Source of the DNA: CAVPMN01 sp963706425
GTDB lineage: Bacteria > Actinomycetota > Acidimicrobiia > Acidimicrobiales > Acidimicrobilacustridaceae
Assembly (NCBI GenBank): GCA_963706425.1
Contig: CAVPMN010000020.1
Coordinates: forward strand, 1,488,001-1,552,000
Length of the DNA stretch: 64,000 nucleotides
Direction: 5' to 3'
Positions 25,351 through 33,482 of the stretch are shown here, in pieces. Under the pieces are notes generated by a model. It saw only the letters and a program-made list of their open reading frames with translations, did not search any database and was not told the DNA's origin. Every line of letters starts with the position of its first letter. Position 1 is the first letter of the stretch. The position numbers and the translations under genes were made by a program.

Positions 25351-27471
25351 TCAGACGGTCGTGCGCCGCTCGAGCGCCAACTCTTGCAGCCGACGATGCG
25401 TCTCGACCGTGCCGCCCTGGCCGACGTGACGCCACGTGGTGTCGGGCTGGAGGAACCAGGCCAACGTGTCGTCGGCCAGGCTGACCGAGAGGATCTCGTC
25501 GAGTTGGGCCTGCAAGGTGTCGTTCTCGACCGGCACGAGCGCCTCGACGCGCCGATCGAGGTTGCGAGGCATGAGGTCGGCCGAACCGATGTGGAACGAG
25601 GGCCCGCCGTCGTGGCCGTGCGCGAACCGGTAGATGCGCGAGTGCTCGAGGTAGCGGCCCACGATCGAGCGCACGCGGATGTTGTCCGACAGCCCGGGCA
25701 CGCCCGGCCGGAGGCTGCAGATCCCTCGCACGATGAGCTCGATCTGCACGCCTGCCTGCGACGCCCGATAGAGCGAGTCGATCATGTCGGCGTCGACCAG
25801 GCTGTTCATCTTCAGCGTGATGCGACCCTCGGAGCCGTAGGACGACTCCTGTTCGATCAGCTCGGTGATGCCGCTGCGCAGCTCGCGGGGAGCCACCAGC
25901 AGTTTGGCGAACTGGGGCTCTCGGGCATAGCCGGTGAGCAGGTTGAACAGCTGGGTGAGATCGGAGCCGATCTCGGGGTCACAGGTGAGCAGGCCGAGGT
26001 CCTCGTAGAGACGCGCCGTCTTCGGGTTGTAGTTGCCCGTGCCGATGTGGCAGTAGCGCCGGATGCCGTCGGGCTCTTCGCGCACCACGAGCGTCGTCTT
26101 CGTGTGGATCTTCAGGCCGACCAGGCCGTAGACCACGTGCACGCCCGCCTTCTCGAGCTCGCGGGCCCACACGATGTTCTTCTCTTCGTCGAACCGGGCC
26201 TTCAGCTCGACGAGGGCCGCGACCTGCTTGCCCTGCTCCGCGGCGCGGATGAGCGACTGGATGATCGAGCTGTCACCCGAGGTGCGATAGAGGGTGATCT
26301 TGATGGCCAGCACCTTGGGATCGGTGGCGGCCTGGCGGATGAACTCCTCCACCGAGGTGGCAAAGCTCGTGTAGGGATGGTGCACGAGCACGTCGCCCGT
26401 GCGGATGACGTTGAAGAAGCTGACGCCGTGCTCTTCGCGGCTCGCCAGCCGAGCTTCGGTGATGGGCACCCACACGGCATCTTTGAGATCGGGTCGGTCG
26501 AGCGAGTGCACCGACCACAGCCCACCGAGGTCGAGCGGACCGTCCTGCGCATAGACGTCCTCGTCGTCGACGTCGAGCTCGCGCTGGAGCAGATCACGGA
26601 TCTCGTCGGCCATGAGCGAGTCGATCTCGAGGCGCACGGCCCGCCCGAAGCGACGCCGGCGCAGCTCCATCTCGACGGCGGCCAACAGATCGTCGGCGTC
26701 TTCTTCTTCGAGGGTGAGATCGGCGTTGCGGGTGACGCGGAACGTGTGGTGCTGGCCGATCTCCATGCCCGGGAACAGCGACTCGAGGTGGGCGGCGATG
26801 ACCTGCTCGAGCGGCACGAACCGGTCGCCGTCGGGCATGGCGACGAAGCGGGGCAACAGGTTCGGCACCTTGACCCGAGCGAAGCGCCGCGAACCGGTGT
26901 CGGGGTCGTGCACGATCACGGCCAGGTTGAGCGAGAGGTCGGAGATGTAGGGGAACGGGTGCCCGGGATCGACCGCCAACGGGGTGAGCACCGGGAAGAT
27001 GCGCTCCTCGAAGACCTGGTCGAGGAACTTGCGGTCGTCCTCGTCGAGGTCGTCATAGGCCGAGAGCACGACGCCCGCGTCCGAGAGCGCCGGTGCCACC
27101 ACGTCGAGGAAGATGCGCTGCTGGCGGCGACAGAGGGCGTCGACCCGGTCGCGCACGTCGAGCAGCTGCTCCGCGGCGGTGCGACCGTCGGGTGTGCGGT
27201 TGCCGACACCGGCTGCCACCTGGTCTTTCAGACCGGCGATGCGCACCTGGAAGAACTCGTCGAGGTTCTGGCTGAAGATGGCGAGGAACTTGGCCCGCTC
27301 GAGGAGCGGCACATTGGGGTCCTCCGCCAGGCGCAGCACCCGCGCGTTGAAGTCGAGCCAGGAGACCTCGCGGTTGATGAACCGAGCCGGCTGCTCCGCC
27401 AACTCGTCGCCGGGCGGCACCTCGAGCGCCAGGCCGATCGGGTCGGTGATCAGCGGGCTCTCGTCGGACAT
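25351..27471 (-). CDS. ppk1: Polyphosphate kinase 1
   Basis: A 706-residue enzyme that reversibly polymerises the ATP gamma-phosphate into polyphosphate. The N-terminal domain starts FINREVSWLDFNARVL with FSQNLDEFFQVRIAGL. The catalytic domains contain HHPYTSFATSVEEFI, ITLYRTSGDSSI, VALVELKARFDEEKNI, the His-bearing LVGLKIHTKTTLVVR, HIGTGNYNPKTARLYEDLGL and ITLKMNSLVDADMI. It starts at ATG 27471 (MSDESPL). It heads the ppk1-CYTH-Nudix operon, directly upstream of pst. Confidence 0.95.
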   Translation of the reverse strand: MSDESPLITDPIGLALEVPPGDELAEQPARFINREVSWLDFNARVLRLAEDPNVPLLERAKFLAIFSQNLDEFFQVRIAGLKDQVAAGVGNRTPDGRTAAEQLLDVRDRVDALCRRQQRIFLDVVAPALSDAGVVLSAYDDLDEDDRKFLDQVFEERIFPVLTPLAVDPGHPFPYISDLSLNLAVIVHDPDTGSRRFARVKVPNLLPRFVAMPDGDRFVPLEQVIAAHLESLFPGMEIGQHHTFRVTRNADLTLEEEDADDLLAAVEMELRRRRFGRAVRLEIDSLMADEIRDLLQRELDVDDEDVYAQDGPLDLGGLWSVHSLDRPDLKDAVWVPITEARLASREEHGVSFFNVIRTGDVLVHHPYTSFATSVEEFIRQAATDPKVLAIKITLYRTSGDSSIIQSLIRAAEQGKQVAALVELKARFDEEKNIVWARELEKAGVHVVYGLVGLKIHTKTTLVVREEPDGIRRYCHIGTGNYNPKTARLYEDLGLLTCDPEIGSDLTQLFNLLTGYAREPQFAKLLVAPRELRSGITELIEQESSYGSEGRITLKMNSLVDADMIDSLYRASQAGVQIELIVRGICSLRPGVPGLSDNIRVRSIVGRYLEHSRIYRFAHGHDGGPSFHIGSADLMPRNLDRRVEALVPVENDTLQAQLDEILSVSLADDTLAWFLQPDTTWRHVGQGGTVETHRRLQELALERRTTV

Positions 27472-27532
27472 GCGCTCAGCGTAGCGGTGGGCCGGGGCCC
27501 GCTCGCCGGCGAGAACGGACCTCCGCGGCGTG

Positions 27533-27814
27533 CTACGCGGTGGCTGCGGTCTCGTCGTCTTCGGGCAGCCCGAGGTCCCAGGTGAGGATGAGGCGCTCAC
27601 GCTCGGCATCGCGAGCCACCCGCTCGCGGTTGCGCCGGAACTGGGGGTCGTGGGGCGGGAGCAGCAGCAGCCTGGCCATGGCCCGATCTCGGAACCCGTC
27701 GATGAGCCCTCGCTCGCTCGATTCGCCCCGCACCTCCCAGTGCGGCGCCACCGGGCCGAGATAGACGATCTTCACGTGCCCACGGGGCGGTTCGTCGGTT
27801 TCGGCGAGAGACAT
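27533..27814 (-). CDS. Conserved-looking hypothetical protein
   Basis: A 93-residue, charged, soluble protein with no signal peptide or membrane segment. The N-terminal half HVKIVYLGPVAPHWEVRGE looks like a strand-rich core, and the second half is Arg/Glu-rich and helical. I do not recognise the family. It sits between htrA and ppk1 on the same strand with gaps of 48 and 61 bp. Codon use and position support a real gene. Confidence 0.5.
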   Translation of the reverse strand: MSLAETDEPPRGHVKIVYLGPVAPHWEVRGESSERGLIDGFRDRAMARLLLLPPHDPQFRRNRERVARDAERERLILTWDLGLPEDDETAATA

Positions 27815-27862
27815 CGGTGTGACTCCGGGTCGGTGGACAGGGACGGGACAGCCTACCGGCCG

Positions 27863-29496
27863 TCAGCCGCCGATGTCGCTGCGGGTGCCGAGCTCGACCG
27901 TGACCGTCTCCTTGCGGCCGGCCCGTTCGTACTCGATGGTGATCTCGTCTCCGGCCTTACGAGACCGGATGATGTCGCCGACATCGGTGTTCGAAGTCAC
28001 CCGTTCACCGTCGATGCCGGTGATCACGTCGCCCTCCTGGAGACCACCGCGCTCGGCTGCTGAGCCGGGCTGGATGCTCGAGACGAACGCTCCGCTCGAC
28101 GCCGACACCTCGAACTCGTCGAGATCGGCCTGCGGTATGGCATCGACCGACTCGGTGATGACACCCAGGAAGGCCGAGTCGGGCGTGACGGTGCCCCGGC
28201 CCAGCTTGAGCTCCTCGATGAGCGGCTTGATGGAGTCGATGGGGATGGCGAACCCGATGTTCTGCGCATCGCTGATGATGGCGGTGTTGATGCCGATGAC
28301 CTGGCCCTGGGCGTTGAGCAGCGGTCCGCCCGAGTTGCCGGGGTTGATGGCGGCGTCGGTCTGGATCAGGCCCTGCATGGTGGTCTCGGGCGCCTGGATC
28401 GTGCGATCGGTGGCCGAGACGATGCCTTCGGTGACGCTCGGCGGGCCGCCCAGGTTGAGGGCGTTGCCGATGGCGACCACATCGTCGCCCACCTTCGCGT
28501 CGGCCGAGCTGCCGAGCTCGGCGGCGGTGAGCGTCACGTCGTCGCGGATCTGGACGAGGGCGATGTCGTCGTCGGGGAAGCTCCCGATCAGATCGGCCTC
28601 GTGCTCGCTGCCGTCGAACAGCGTGACCCGCACCACGTTCGCGCCGCCGATCACGTGCCAGTTCGTGAGGACGAAGCCCTCCTCCCCGATGACCACCCCG
28701 GTGCCCGCCCCGCCGTAGAGGCCAGGCTCGGACGAGTCGCCGGTCTGCACCGCGACGACCGAGGGCTGTGCCTTGGTGAGCAGCGCCTGGATGTCGAGCC
28801 GCTCCCCTGCCAGCTGGTTGGGTCCCGAGCCGCTGGCCACGGTGGCGTCGTCGTCGAGCATCGTGACGGCGCCGGCCGTGAGCACCGCAGCGAGCAGGGC
28901 CGACAGCACCGCGGCCGCGACCACCCAGCCGAAGCTCACCCGTCGGGCCGGCGGGGCCGACGGTGGGGCTTGGTCTCCGGGTAGCGGAGGGAGGGGATCG
29001 TGTGGTGAGCCGAACGGCGCCTGTGGGTACACGGGGGGCGACGGCGGCAGGGACGACGACGGGCGCGAGACGGGTGCGGAGCCAGGGGCGGGCGGCAGCG
29101 GCGGGGGCGGAACGGATTGGGCGGGCGCGGGCGGGGCCGGTGGCGCGGACGTCGCCAGGCCCGGCGGGGCGACGGTCGTCGTCGCTCCCAGCGAGCGGTT
29201 CGCGTCCTGACGGGTGGGTGCCGCCCAGGGGGGTGACGCCGCTTCGGTCATCGGTGGCGGAGCGAACGGGGACCGCGGACCGGCGGGCTGGTGCCCGGGG
29301 GGCGCCGGCGGTGCCTGGGGTGCCGGGGGGCTGGAGCGGGGACGTCACCGGCAGCCCACCACGACGACTGGCTGGGAGTGAGCGGGGGTGGAGGCGTGGG
29401 CGGCGCTGGATGCGACTCGGTCGGCGGCGGGCCGGAAGCCGAACCGGGCTCGCTCGTGGGGGGCTGGTCCCCCAGCGTCGAGGGCTCGTGCTCCAC
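27863..29496 (-). CDS. htrA: HtrA-family serine protease with PDZ domain (N-terminal frame disruption)
   Basis: Membrane-anchored envelope protease for misfolded proteins. Counting from the in-frame ATG at 29251: a long Pro-rich cytoplasmic region, one membrane segment (about 107-129), a trypsin-like domain with intact triad His199 (TNWHVIGG), Asp229 (DDDIALV) and Ser307 (NPGNSGGPL), and a PDZ domain (about 365-455). The real start is probably GTG 29496, preceded by AGGAGG five bases upstream. The Pro-rich leader then runs through two C6 runs (near 29320 and 29298), and removing one C from each restores one 543-residue protein. Its neighbours are the sigma/anti-sigma pair and tatA, as in the mycobacterial sigE locus. 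Confidence 0.88.
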
Positions 29497-29735
29497 TTCA
29501 CCCTCCTGGTCGACGACGGCGGTCAGCGACGGCACCGTCGCGACCTGCTGGCTCGGGTTGTGGTCTCGGCGCCTTCGGGAGTCGACGAGCCGCGAAGGGC
29601 GCCAGATGGGCACTGTAGCGGTGGTGTCGTGGTTCTCGTGCCTCGGGGGATACCCTCGGGGAGCGCAAGGCCGCCGGAGATGCTGGGAACTTCTCGGGCT
29701 TCTGCTCCGTATCAATGAAGACCCACGGAGGCGAC

Positions 29736-29990
29736 ATGGACACATCCTGGATGGCCGGAGGCAACTGTGCCTTCGAGCCGCCTGCGACCTTCTTTCCCAG
29801 CGACGGCGTCGGCGTCGAGGTCGCGAAGCGAATCTGCAGCACCTGCCCGGTGAAGGAGCGATGCCTCGAGTACGCGCTCGAGCACCGCATCGACCACGGC
29901 GTTTGGGGTGGGACCTCCGAGCGTCAGCGGCGCCGGATCCTGAAGAAGCGCAAGGCCACGCCGGCCCCGCTGGCGGGCAGCTTCCTCTGA
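29736..29990 (+). CDS. WhiB-family iron-sulfur transcription regulator (WhiB1-like)
   Basis: An 84-residue WhiB-like protein. Four cluster ligands (Cys11, Cys34, Cys37 and Cys43, spacing CxxCxxxxxC) bind a redox- or NO-sensitive [4Fe-4S] cluster. The GVWGGTSE turn is at 55-62, followed by a basic DNA-contact tail (RQRRRILKKRK). ATG 29736 is preferred because GGAGG lies just upstream; an ATG seven codons earlier is less likely. It interrupts the htrA/anti-sigma order found in mycobacteria. Confidence 0.9.
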   Translation: MDTSWMAGGNCAFEPPATFFPSDGVGVEVAKRICSTCPVKERCLEYALEHRIDHGVWGGTSERQRRRILKKRKATPAPLAGSFL

Positions 29991-30013
29991 CCCGGCCCCA
30001 CCCCTAAGCCGGG
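29991..30013. terminator. Short hairpin between convergent whiB and anti-sigma genes
   Basis: CCCGGC (29991-29996) pairs with GCCGGG (30008-30013) around an 11-nt loop. It begins directly after the whiB stop and extends into the last codons of the anti-sigma gene. Possible bidirectional terminator; short stem, so tentative. Confidence 0.35.
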
Positions 30014-30795
30014 TAGCCGAACGCCCGCGCCAGCTCGCGCATGACGTCGCCCACCCGGTCGACGAACGAGCGTCGCTGCGACGCCGGCATCTCGTCGGCC
30101 ACGGTCATCACCGCGTCGGCCGGCTCGCCGCTGACGACGGTGAGCACATGGCCGTCGCGCTCCACCACCACCACCTCGCCGGTGTCGCCCGTGGCGTGCC
30201 ACGCCTGGTCGTCGCCCATCATCATCATCTCGCCGCCTTCGGGCAGGCTGGCCCAGTCGACCCGGCCCGGCTGCTCGAACACCGACACCATCGCGTCGCC
30301 GTCGCTCAACACCAGTTGATGCGCATCGGGAGCGGTGTAGAGCGCCATCGGCTCGAAGCCAGCGGGCCGGGGCATCGACGCCGTCTCGTCGAGCGGCATC
30401 GGCACGAACCCACCGCTGGCCGGCTCAGAAGCCATCGCCTCATGACGCTCGACGAAGCGATCGAGCGGCGGCGCAAGGGTCTCGGCCACCGGGGTGAAGG
30501 TGGCCACCAGGATCACGACCGCAGCTGCGGCGGCCAGAGACGCCATGGCGAGCGACCGCACCGGTCGCCTGCGGGAGCGGCGCGGTCGCAGGGTCAGCAC
30601 CGTCGGCGGTTCGACGGGCGGCAGACCGCGCACCGCGGCGCGCACCCGTGCGATGGCATCGAGCTCGACCCGTGCCTCCGCCGACCGAGCGAGTAGCTCG
30701 TCCACCGCAGTCCGCTCGGCCGGATCGAGCTCGTCATCGAGATAGGCGTCGAGCAGGGTGAGCAGCTCGTCGTCGGAGTACGCCCGACCGGTCAT
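30004..30795 (-). CDS. Membrane-bound anti-sigma factor (RseA-like)
   Basis: A 263-residue protein overlapping the ECF sigma gene by 4 bp, the classic arrangement for a cognate anti-sigma factor. The N-terminal helical domain (SDDELLTLLDAYLDDELDPAERTAVDELL) matches the anti-sigma fold but has no Cys or HxxxCxxC zinc site, so thiol sensing is unlikely. One membrane segment (about 83-103) is followed by an extracytoplasmic domain of about 150 residues rich in Met (EGGEMMMMGDD). Release of sigma would have to occur by proteolysis or phosphorylation. Confidence 0.8.
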   Translation of the reverse strand: MTGRAYSDDELLTLLDAYLDDELDPAERTAVDELLARSAEARVELDAIARVRAAVRGLPPVEPPTVLTLRPRRSRRRPVRSLAMASLAAAAAVVILVATFTPVAETLAPPLDRFVERHEAMASEPASGGFVPMPLDETASMPRPAGFEPMALYTAPDAHQLVLSDGDAMVSVFEQPGRVDWASLPEGGEMMMMGDDQAWHATGDTGEVVVVERDGHVLTVVSGEPADAVMTVADEMPASQRRSFVDRVGDVMRELARAFGYPA

Positions 30796-31304
30796 CCGAG
30801 CACCTCCCGGAGCATCGCCCGTCCGCGGTGGATCCGGCTGCGCACGGTGCCGACCGGCACGTCGAGCGCGTCGGCGATCTCCTGGTAGCTCAGGTCCACC
30901 ACATCGCACAGGACCACCACCGCGCGGAAGTCGGGTGGCAGGCCCACGAGCGCCTGTTGGATGTCATCGGACAGCCCCGCCGCGGCGAGGGCCTCGTCGG
31001 CGGACGGTGCTCCGGCCAACACCCGCTCGGCGTTGTCGGGCAGCGGCTCGACCGGGCGACGCTTCCGGCGGCGGACGTCGTCGAGAAACGCGTTGGTGGT
31101 GATGCGACTCAGCCAGCCCTCGAGCGAGCCGGGCTGATAGGTCGCCAATCCTCGTTGCACTCTGAGCAACACGTCCTGCACCAGATCCTGCGCGTCGTTG
31201 TGGTCACCGGTGAGCCGGTAGGCGACGGTGTACAGGAAGCGCCCATGATCGCGAGCGACCTCCTCCCAGGAAGGCACCCCGGGGGGCGGAACGCGGCCGG
31301 TCAC
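30792..31304 (-). CDS. ECF RNA polymerase sigma factor (SigE-like)
   Basis: A 170-residue group IV sigma factor. Region 2 is FLYTVAYRLTGDHNDAQDLVQDVLLRVQRGL with SRITTNAFLDDVRRRKRR. Region 4 is LVGLPPDFRAVVVLCDVVDLSYQEIADALDVPVGTVRSRIHRGRAMLR. Together with the adjacent anti-sigma factor, HtrA protease and TatA it resembles the mycobacterial sigE locus for envelope stress. ATG 31304 is used. Confidence 0.9.
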   Translation of the reverse strand: MTGRVPPPGVPSWEEVARDHGRFLYTVAYRLTGDHNDAQDLVQDVLLRVQRGLATYQPGSLEGWLSRITTNAFLDDVRRRKRRPVEPLPDNAERVLAGAPSADEALAAAGLSDDIQQALVGLPPDFRAVVVLCDVVDLSYQEIADALDVPVGTVRSRIHRGRAMLREVLG

Positions 31305-31360
31305 CGTCAGACTCGATCGATCAACGACAGCCGACGGCGACGAGTTCCCGCGCCAGCGGG

Positions 31361-31543
31361 TCAGGCCGTCTTGTCAGTGCCTGTGTCTGCCTCGCTCGTC
31401 CCGGTCTCGCCTTCCTTCAGGCCCGTCTTGAACTCTTTCTGGGCCTGACCGAGGGAGCGGGCGAGCTTCGGCAGCTGCGTGCTACCGAAGAGGAGGAGCA
31501 CGACAACTGCGATGAGGATCAGTTCGCCACCACCGAGGTTCAT
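31361..31543 (-). CDS. tatA: Sec-independent translocase subunit TatA
   Basis: A 60-residue TatA/E protein that oligomerises in the membrane for export of folded Arg-Arg proteins. The short N-terminal helix GGGELILIAVVVLLLFG is followed by the hinge STQLPKLARSLGQAQKEFK and an acidic tail, exactly the TatA layout. It lies 56 bp upstream of the sigma factor on the same strand. tatB and tatC are not in the window. Confidence 0.9.
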   Translation of the reverse strand: MNLGGGELILIAVVVLLLFGSTQLPKLARSLGQAQKEFKTGLKEGETGTSEADTGTDKTA

Positions 31544-31614
31544 AGTGCGTAGCCTACCCCGTCGGCATCTTCTGACCCCACCGGGCCCGAACCGCCCGAT
31601 CTAGGACCGCCACC

Positions 31615-32412
31615 GTGCTCGAATGCGTGATGAACATCAGCGAAGGGCGCAGCATGGACACGGTCGGGCTGATCGCCCGAAACGCCGGCGCCGACCTGCT
31701 CGATGTCCACACCGACCCCGATCACAACCGGTCGGTCATCACCGTCGTCGGGGAGCCCGCCGCACGATCGGTGGCCACTGCTGCGGTGCTGGCCCTCGAC
31801 CTCGCTACCCATCGGGGGGTGCATCCGCGGTTCGGCGTGGTCGACGTGGTGCCGTTCGTGCCTCTCGGCCCGGCATCCCTCGCCGACGCGATCGCGGCGA
31901 GGGACGACTTCGCCACCTGGCTCGGTGGCGAGCTCGACGTGCCGTGCTTCGTCTACGGACCGGAGCGGTCGCTGCCCGACGTGCGGCGCGCAGCGTTCGA
32001 CACCCTCGCGCCCACCACGGGACCGCCGGTACCCCACCCGACCGCGGGGGCCTGCGCGGTCGGCGCCCGACCGGTGATGCTCGCCTACAACCTGTGGCTG
32101 GCCGAGCCCGACCGGGCGACGGCCGCATCGATCGCCCGCGCGCTGCGCGGTCCCAACGTGCGCGCCTTGGCGCTCGAGGTGGGCCAGGAGGTGCAGGTGT
32201 CGATGAACCTGCTCGCCCCCCTCGTCACCGGGCCGGCAGAGGTCTACGACGCCGTCGACCGCCAAGCGCGGGTGGCACGGGCCGAGCTGGTCGGCTTGGC
32301 ACCGGCGGCGGTGCTCGACCAGATCGACGCCACCCGATGGGAGCAACTCGATCTCGCGATCGAGCGCACGATCGAGGCTCGCCTCGCGGCGGCGGGCCTC
32401 AGCTCGGACTGA
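31615..32412 (+). CDS. Glutamate formiminotransferase (FtcD N-terminal domain)
   Basis: A 265-residue protein corresponding to the formiminotransferase half of FtcD, which moves the formimino group between formiminoglutamate and tetrahydrofolate in histidine breakdown. Motifs are LECVMNISEGR at the start, LLDVHTDPDHNRSVIT, HRGVHPRFGVVDVVPFVPL (catalytic His region) and VGARPVMLAYN. The cyclodeaminase half is absent. The start is GTG 31615. It is divergent from tatA. No other hut genes are nearby. Confidence 0.85.
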   Translation: MLECVMNISEGRSMDTVGLIARNAGADLLDVHTDPDHNRSVITVVGEPAARSVATAAVLALDLATHRGVHPRFGVVDVVPFVPLGPASLADAIAARDDFATWLGGELDVPCFVYGPERSLPDVRRAAFDTLAPTTGPPVPHPTAGACAVGARPVMLAYNLWLAEPDRATAASIARALRGPNVRALALEVGQEVQVSMNLLAPLVTGPAEVYDAVDRQARVARAELVGLAPAAVLDQIDATRWEQLDLAIERTIEARLAAAGLSSD

Positions 32413-32437
32413 ACGAGCGGGCTCGGCTCGCGAGCGG

Positions 32438-32719
32438 TCAGCCGACCGCGTCGGCGGCGGCCGCTCGAGCCAGCGCGCGTTGGCGCCGGATGCGGCGACG
32501 CTCACGCTCGCTCATGCCGCCCCAGATACCGAACTTCTCACCGTTGGCCAGCGCGTACTCGAGGCAGTCCTCGCGCACCACACAGCCCCGGCACACCTCT
32601 TTCGCTTCCCGCGTGGATGCACCTCGCTCAGGGAAGAAGAGATCGGGATCGACGCCCAGGCAGTTCGCGTAGTCCTGCCAGGACTTGTCCGTTGACGTCT
32701 CCGCAGTGGCATGCAGCAT
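32438..32719 (-). CDS. WhiB-family regulator (WhiB2/WhmD-like)
   Basis: A 93-residue WhiB-like [4Fe-4S] protein. Its ligands are Cys20, Cys43, Cys46 and Cys52, with the GIWGGMSERERR turn at about 64-75 and a strongly basic tail. GIWGGMSE, CVVREDCLEYAL and FFPERG are typical of the WhiB2/WhmD group, which controls septation in actinobacteria. It is convergent with the formiminotransferase gene and preceded by a 247-bp intergenic region shared with the macro-domain gene. Confidence 0.88.
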   Translation of the reverse strand: MLHATAETSTDKSWQDYANCLGVDPDLFFPERGASTREAKEVCRGCVVREDCLEYALANGEKFGIWGGMSERERRRIRRQRALARAAAADAVG

Positions 32720-32868
32720 GTTCCGGCCTCCTCCTCCCGCCCCGGCTTGTGGCCGGGCCCCTCGCAGGTAGGGAGTGTCTCGATGTGTTCCGGTGCGGCA
32801 CTGCGTCGCCTCCTGCCCGTTCCCGGCAGCTCCGGCTCCACCCGAGGCGACAGCGCATTACCACATGT

Positions 32869-32878
32869 GTAATTACAT
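32869..32878. promoter_or_regulatory. AT-rich palindrome in the whiB/macro-domain intergenic region
   Basis: TGTAATTACA is a perfect 10-bp palindrome. It lies inside an unusually AT-rich patch (about 32857-32895) in the 247-bp gap between divergent genes, together with a nearby ATTAC/GTAAT inverted repeat. It could be an operator or promoter element for either gene. The rest of the gap shows nothing clear. Confidence 0.35.
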
Positions 32879-32966
32879 TGGTGTGATCATGACCGCCAAA
32901 CCGCGGGAACGCAAGAGGAAGTTGAGTTTTCCGTGATCAGGCCTGGGATCGCGGCACGCTGAAGGG

Positions 32967-33482
32967 GTGCAGGTCGACGCGCTCGACGCCGACATAACCA
33001 CCCTTTCCGTCGACGCGATCGTCAACGCGGCGAACCAGTCGTTGGCGCGCGGCGGTGGTGTGTGCGGCGCCATCTTCCGTGCGGCCGGCGCTCGCCTCGA
33101 CGCCGCGTGCGCGGCCATCGGCGGATGCCCCACGGGCGACGCCGTGGCGACCCCGGGGTTCGACCTGCCCGCGCGATGGGTGATCCACGCCGTCGGTCCG
33201 GTGTGGCGCGGTGGAGACCTGGGCGAGCCGGAGCTGCTGGCCTCGTGCTACCGCCGATCGCTCGAGGTGGCCGACGAGCTGGGGGCCAGATCAGTGGCGT
33301 TCCCTGCCATCTCCACGGGCATCTACGGCTACCCGGTCGACGACGCGGCACGCGTGGCCGTGTCGACCGTGAGATCCGCCGGGCGCGCCGCTCGCAGCGT
33401 CGAGCGCGTCGTGCTCGTCGCCTTCGACCGGGCGACCCGAGCGCGCTACGACGAACTGCTCAGCTCGCCCGACGCCCTTTGA
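32967..33482 (+). CDS. Macro-domain protein (ADP-ribose / O-acetyl-ADP-ribose binding)
   Basis: A 171-residue stand-alone macro domain of the YmdB/MacroD group that hydrolyses O-acetyl-ADP-ribose or removes mono-ADP-ribose. Ligand-binding motifs are DAIVNAANQSLARGGGVCGAIF, with the conserved Asn and Gly-rich loop, and FPAISTGIYGYP. HAVGPVW is also typical. The start is GTG 32967. Its last 23 bp overlap the 3' end of the convergent VWA gene. Confidence 0.9.
   Translation: MQVDALDADITTLSVDAIVNAANQSLARGGGVCGAIFRAAGARLDAACAAIGGCPTGDAVATPGFDLPARWVIHAVGPVWRGGDLGEPELLASCYRRSLEVADELGARSVAFPAISTGIYGYPVDDAARVAVSTVRSAGRAARSVERVVLVAFDRATRARYDELLSSPDAL

Noticed and set aside
29251..29496. A separate small proline-rich gene upstream of htrA
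   Set aside because: The strong AGGAGG-GTG start and Pro-rich sequence lead straight into htrA once one C is removed from each of two C6 runs, so it is better read as the htrA leader.
32720..32966. A short coding gene in the whiB/macro-domain gap
   Set aside because: The open frames there lack a ribosome-binding site and carry biased Arg/Pro translations. The AT-rich patch suits a promoter region instead.
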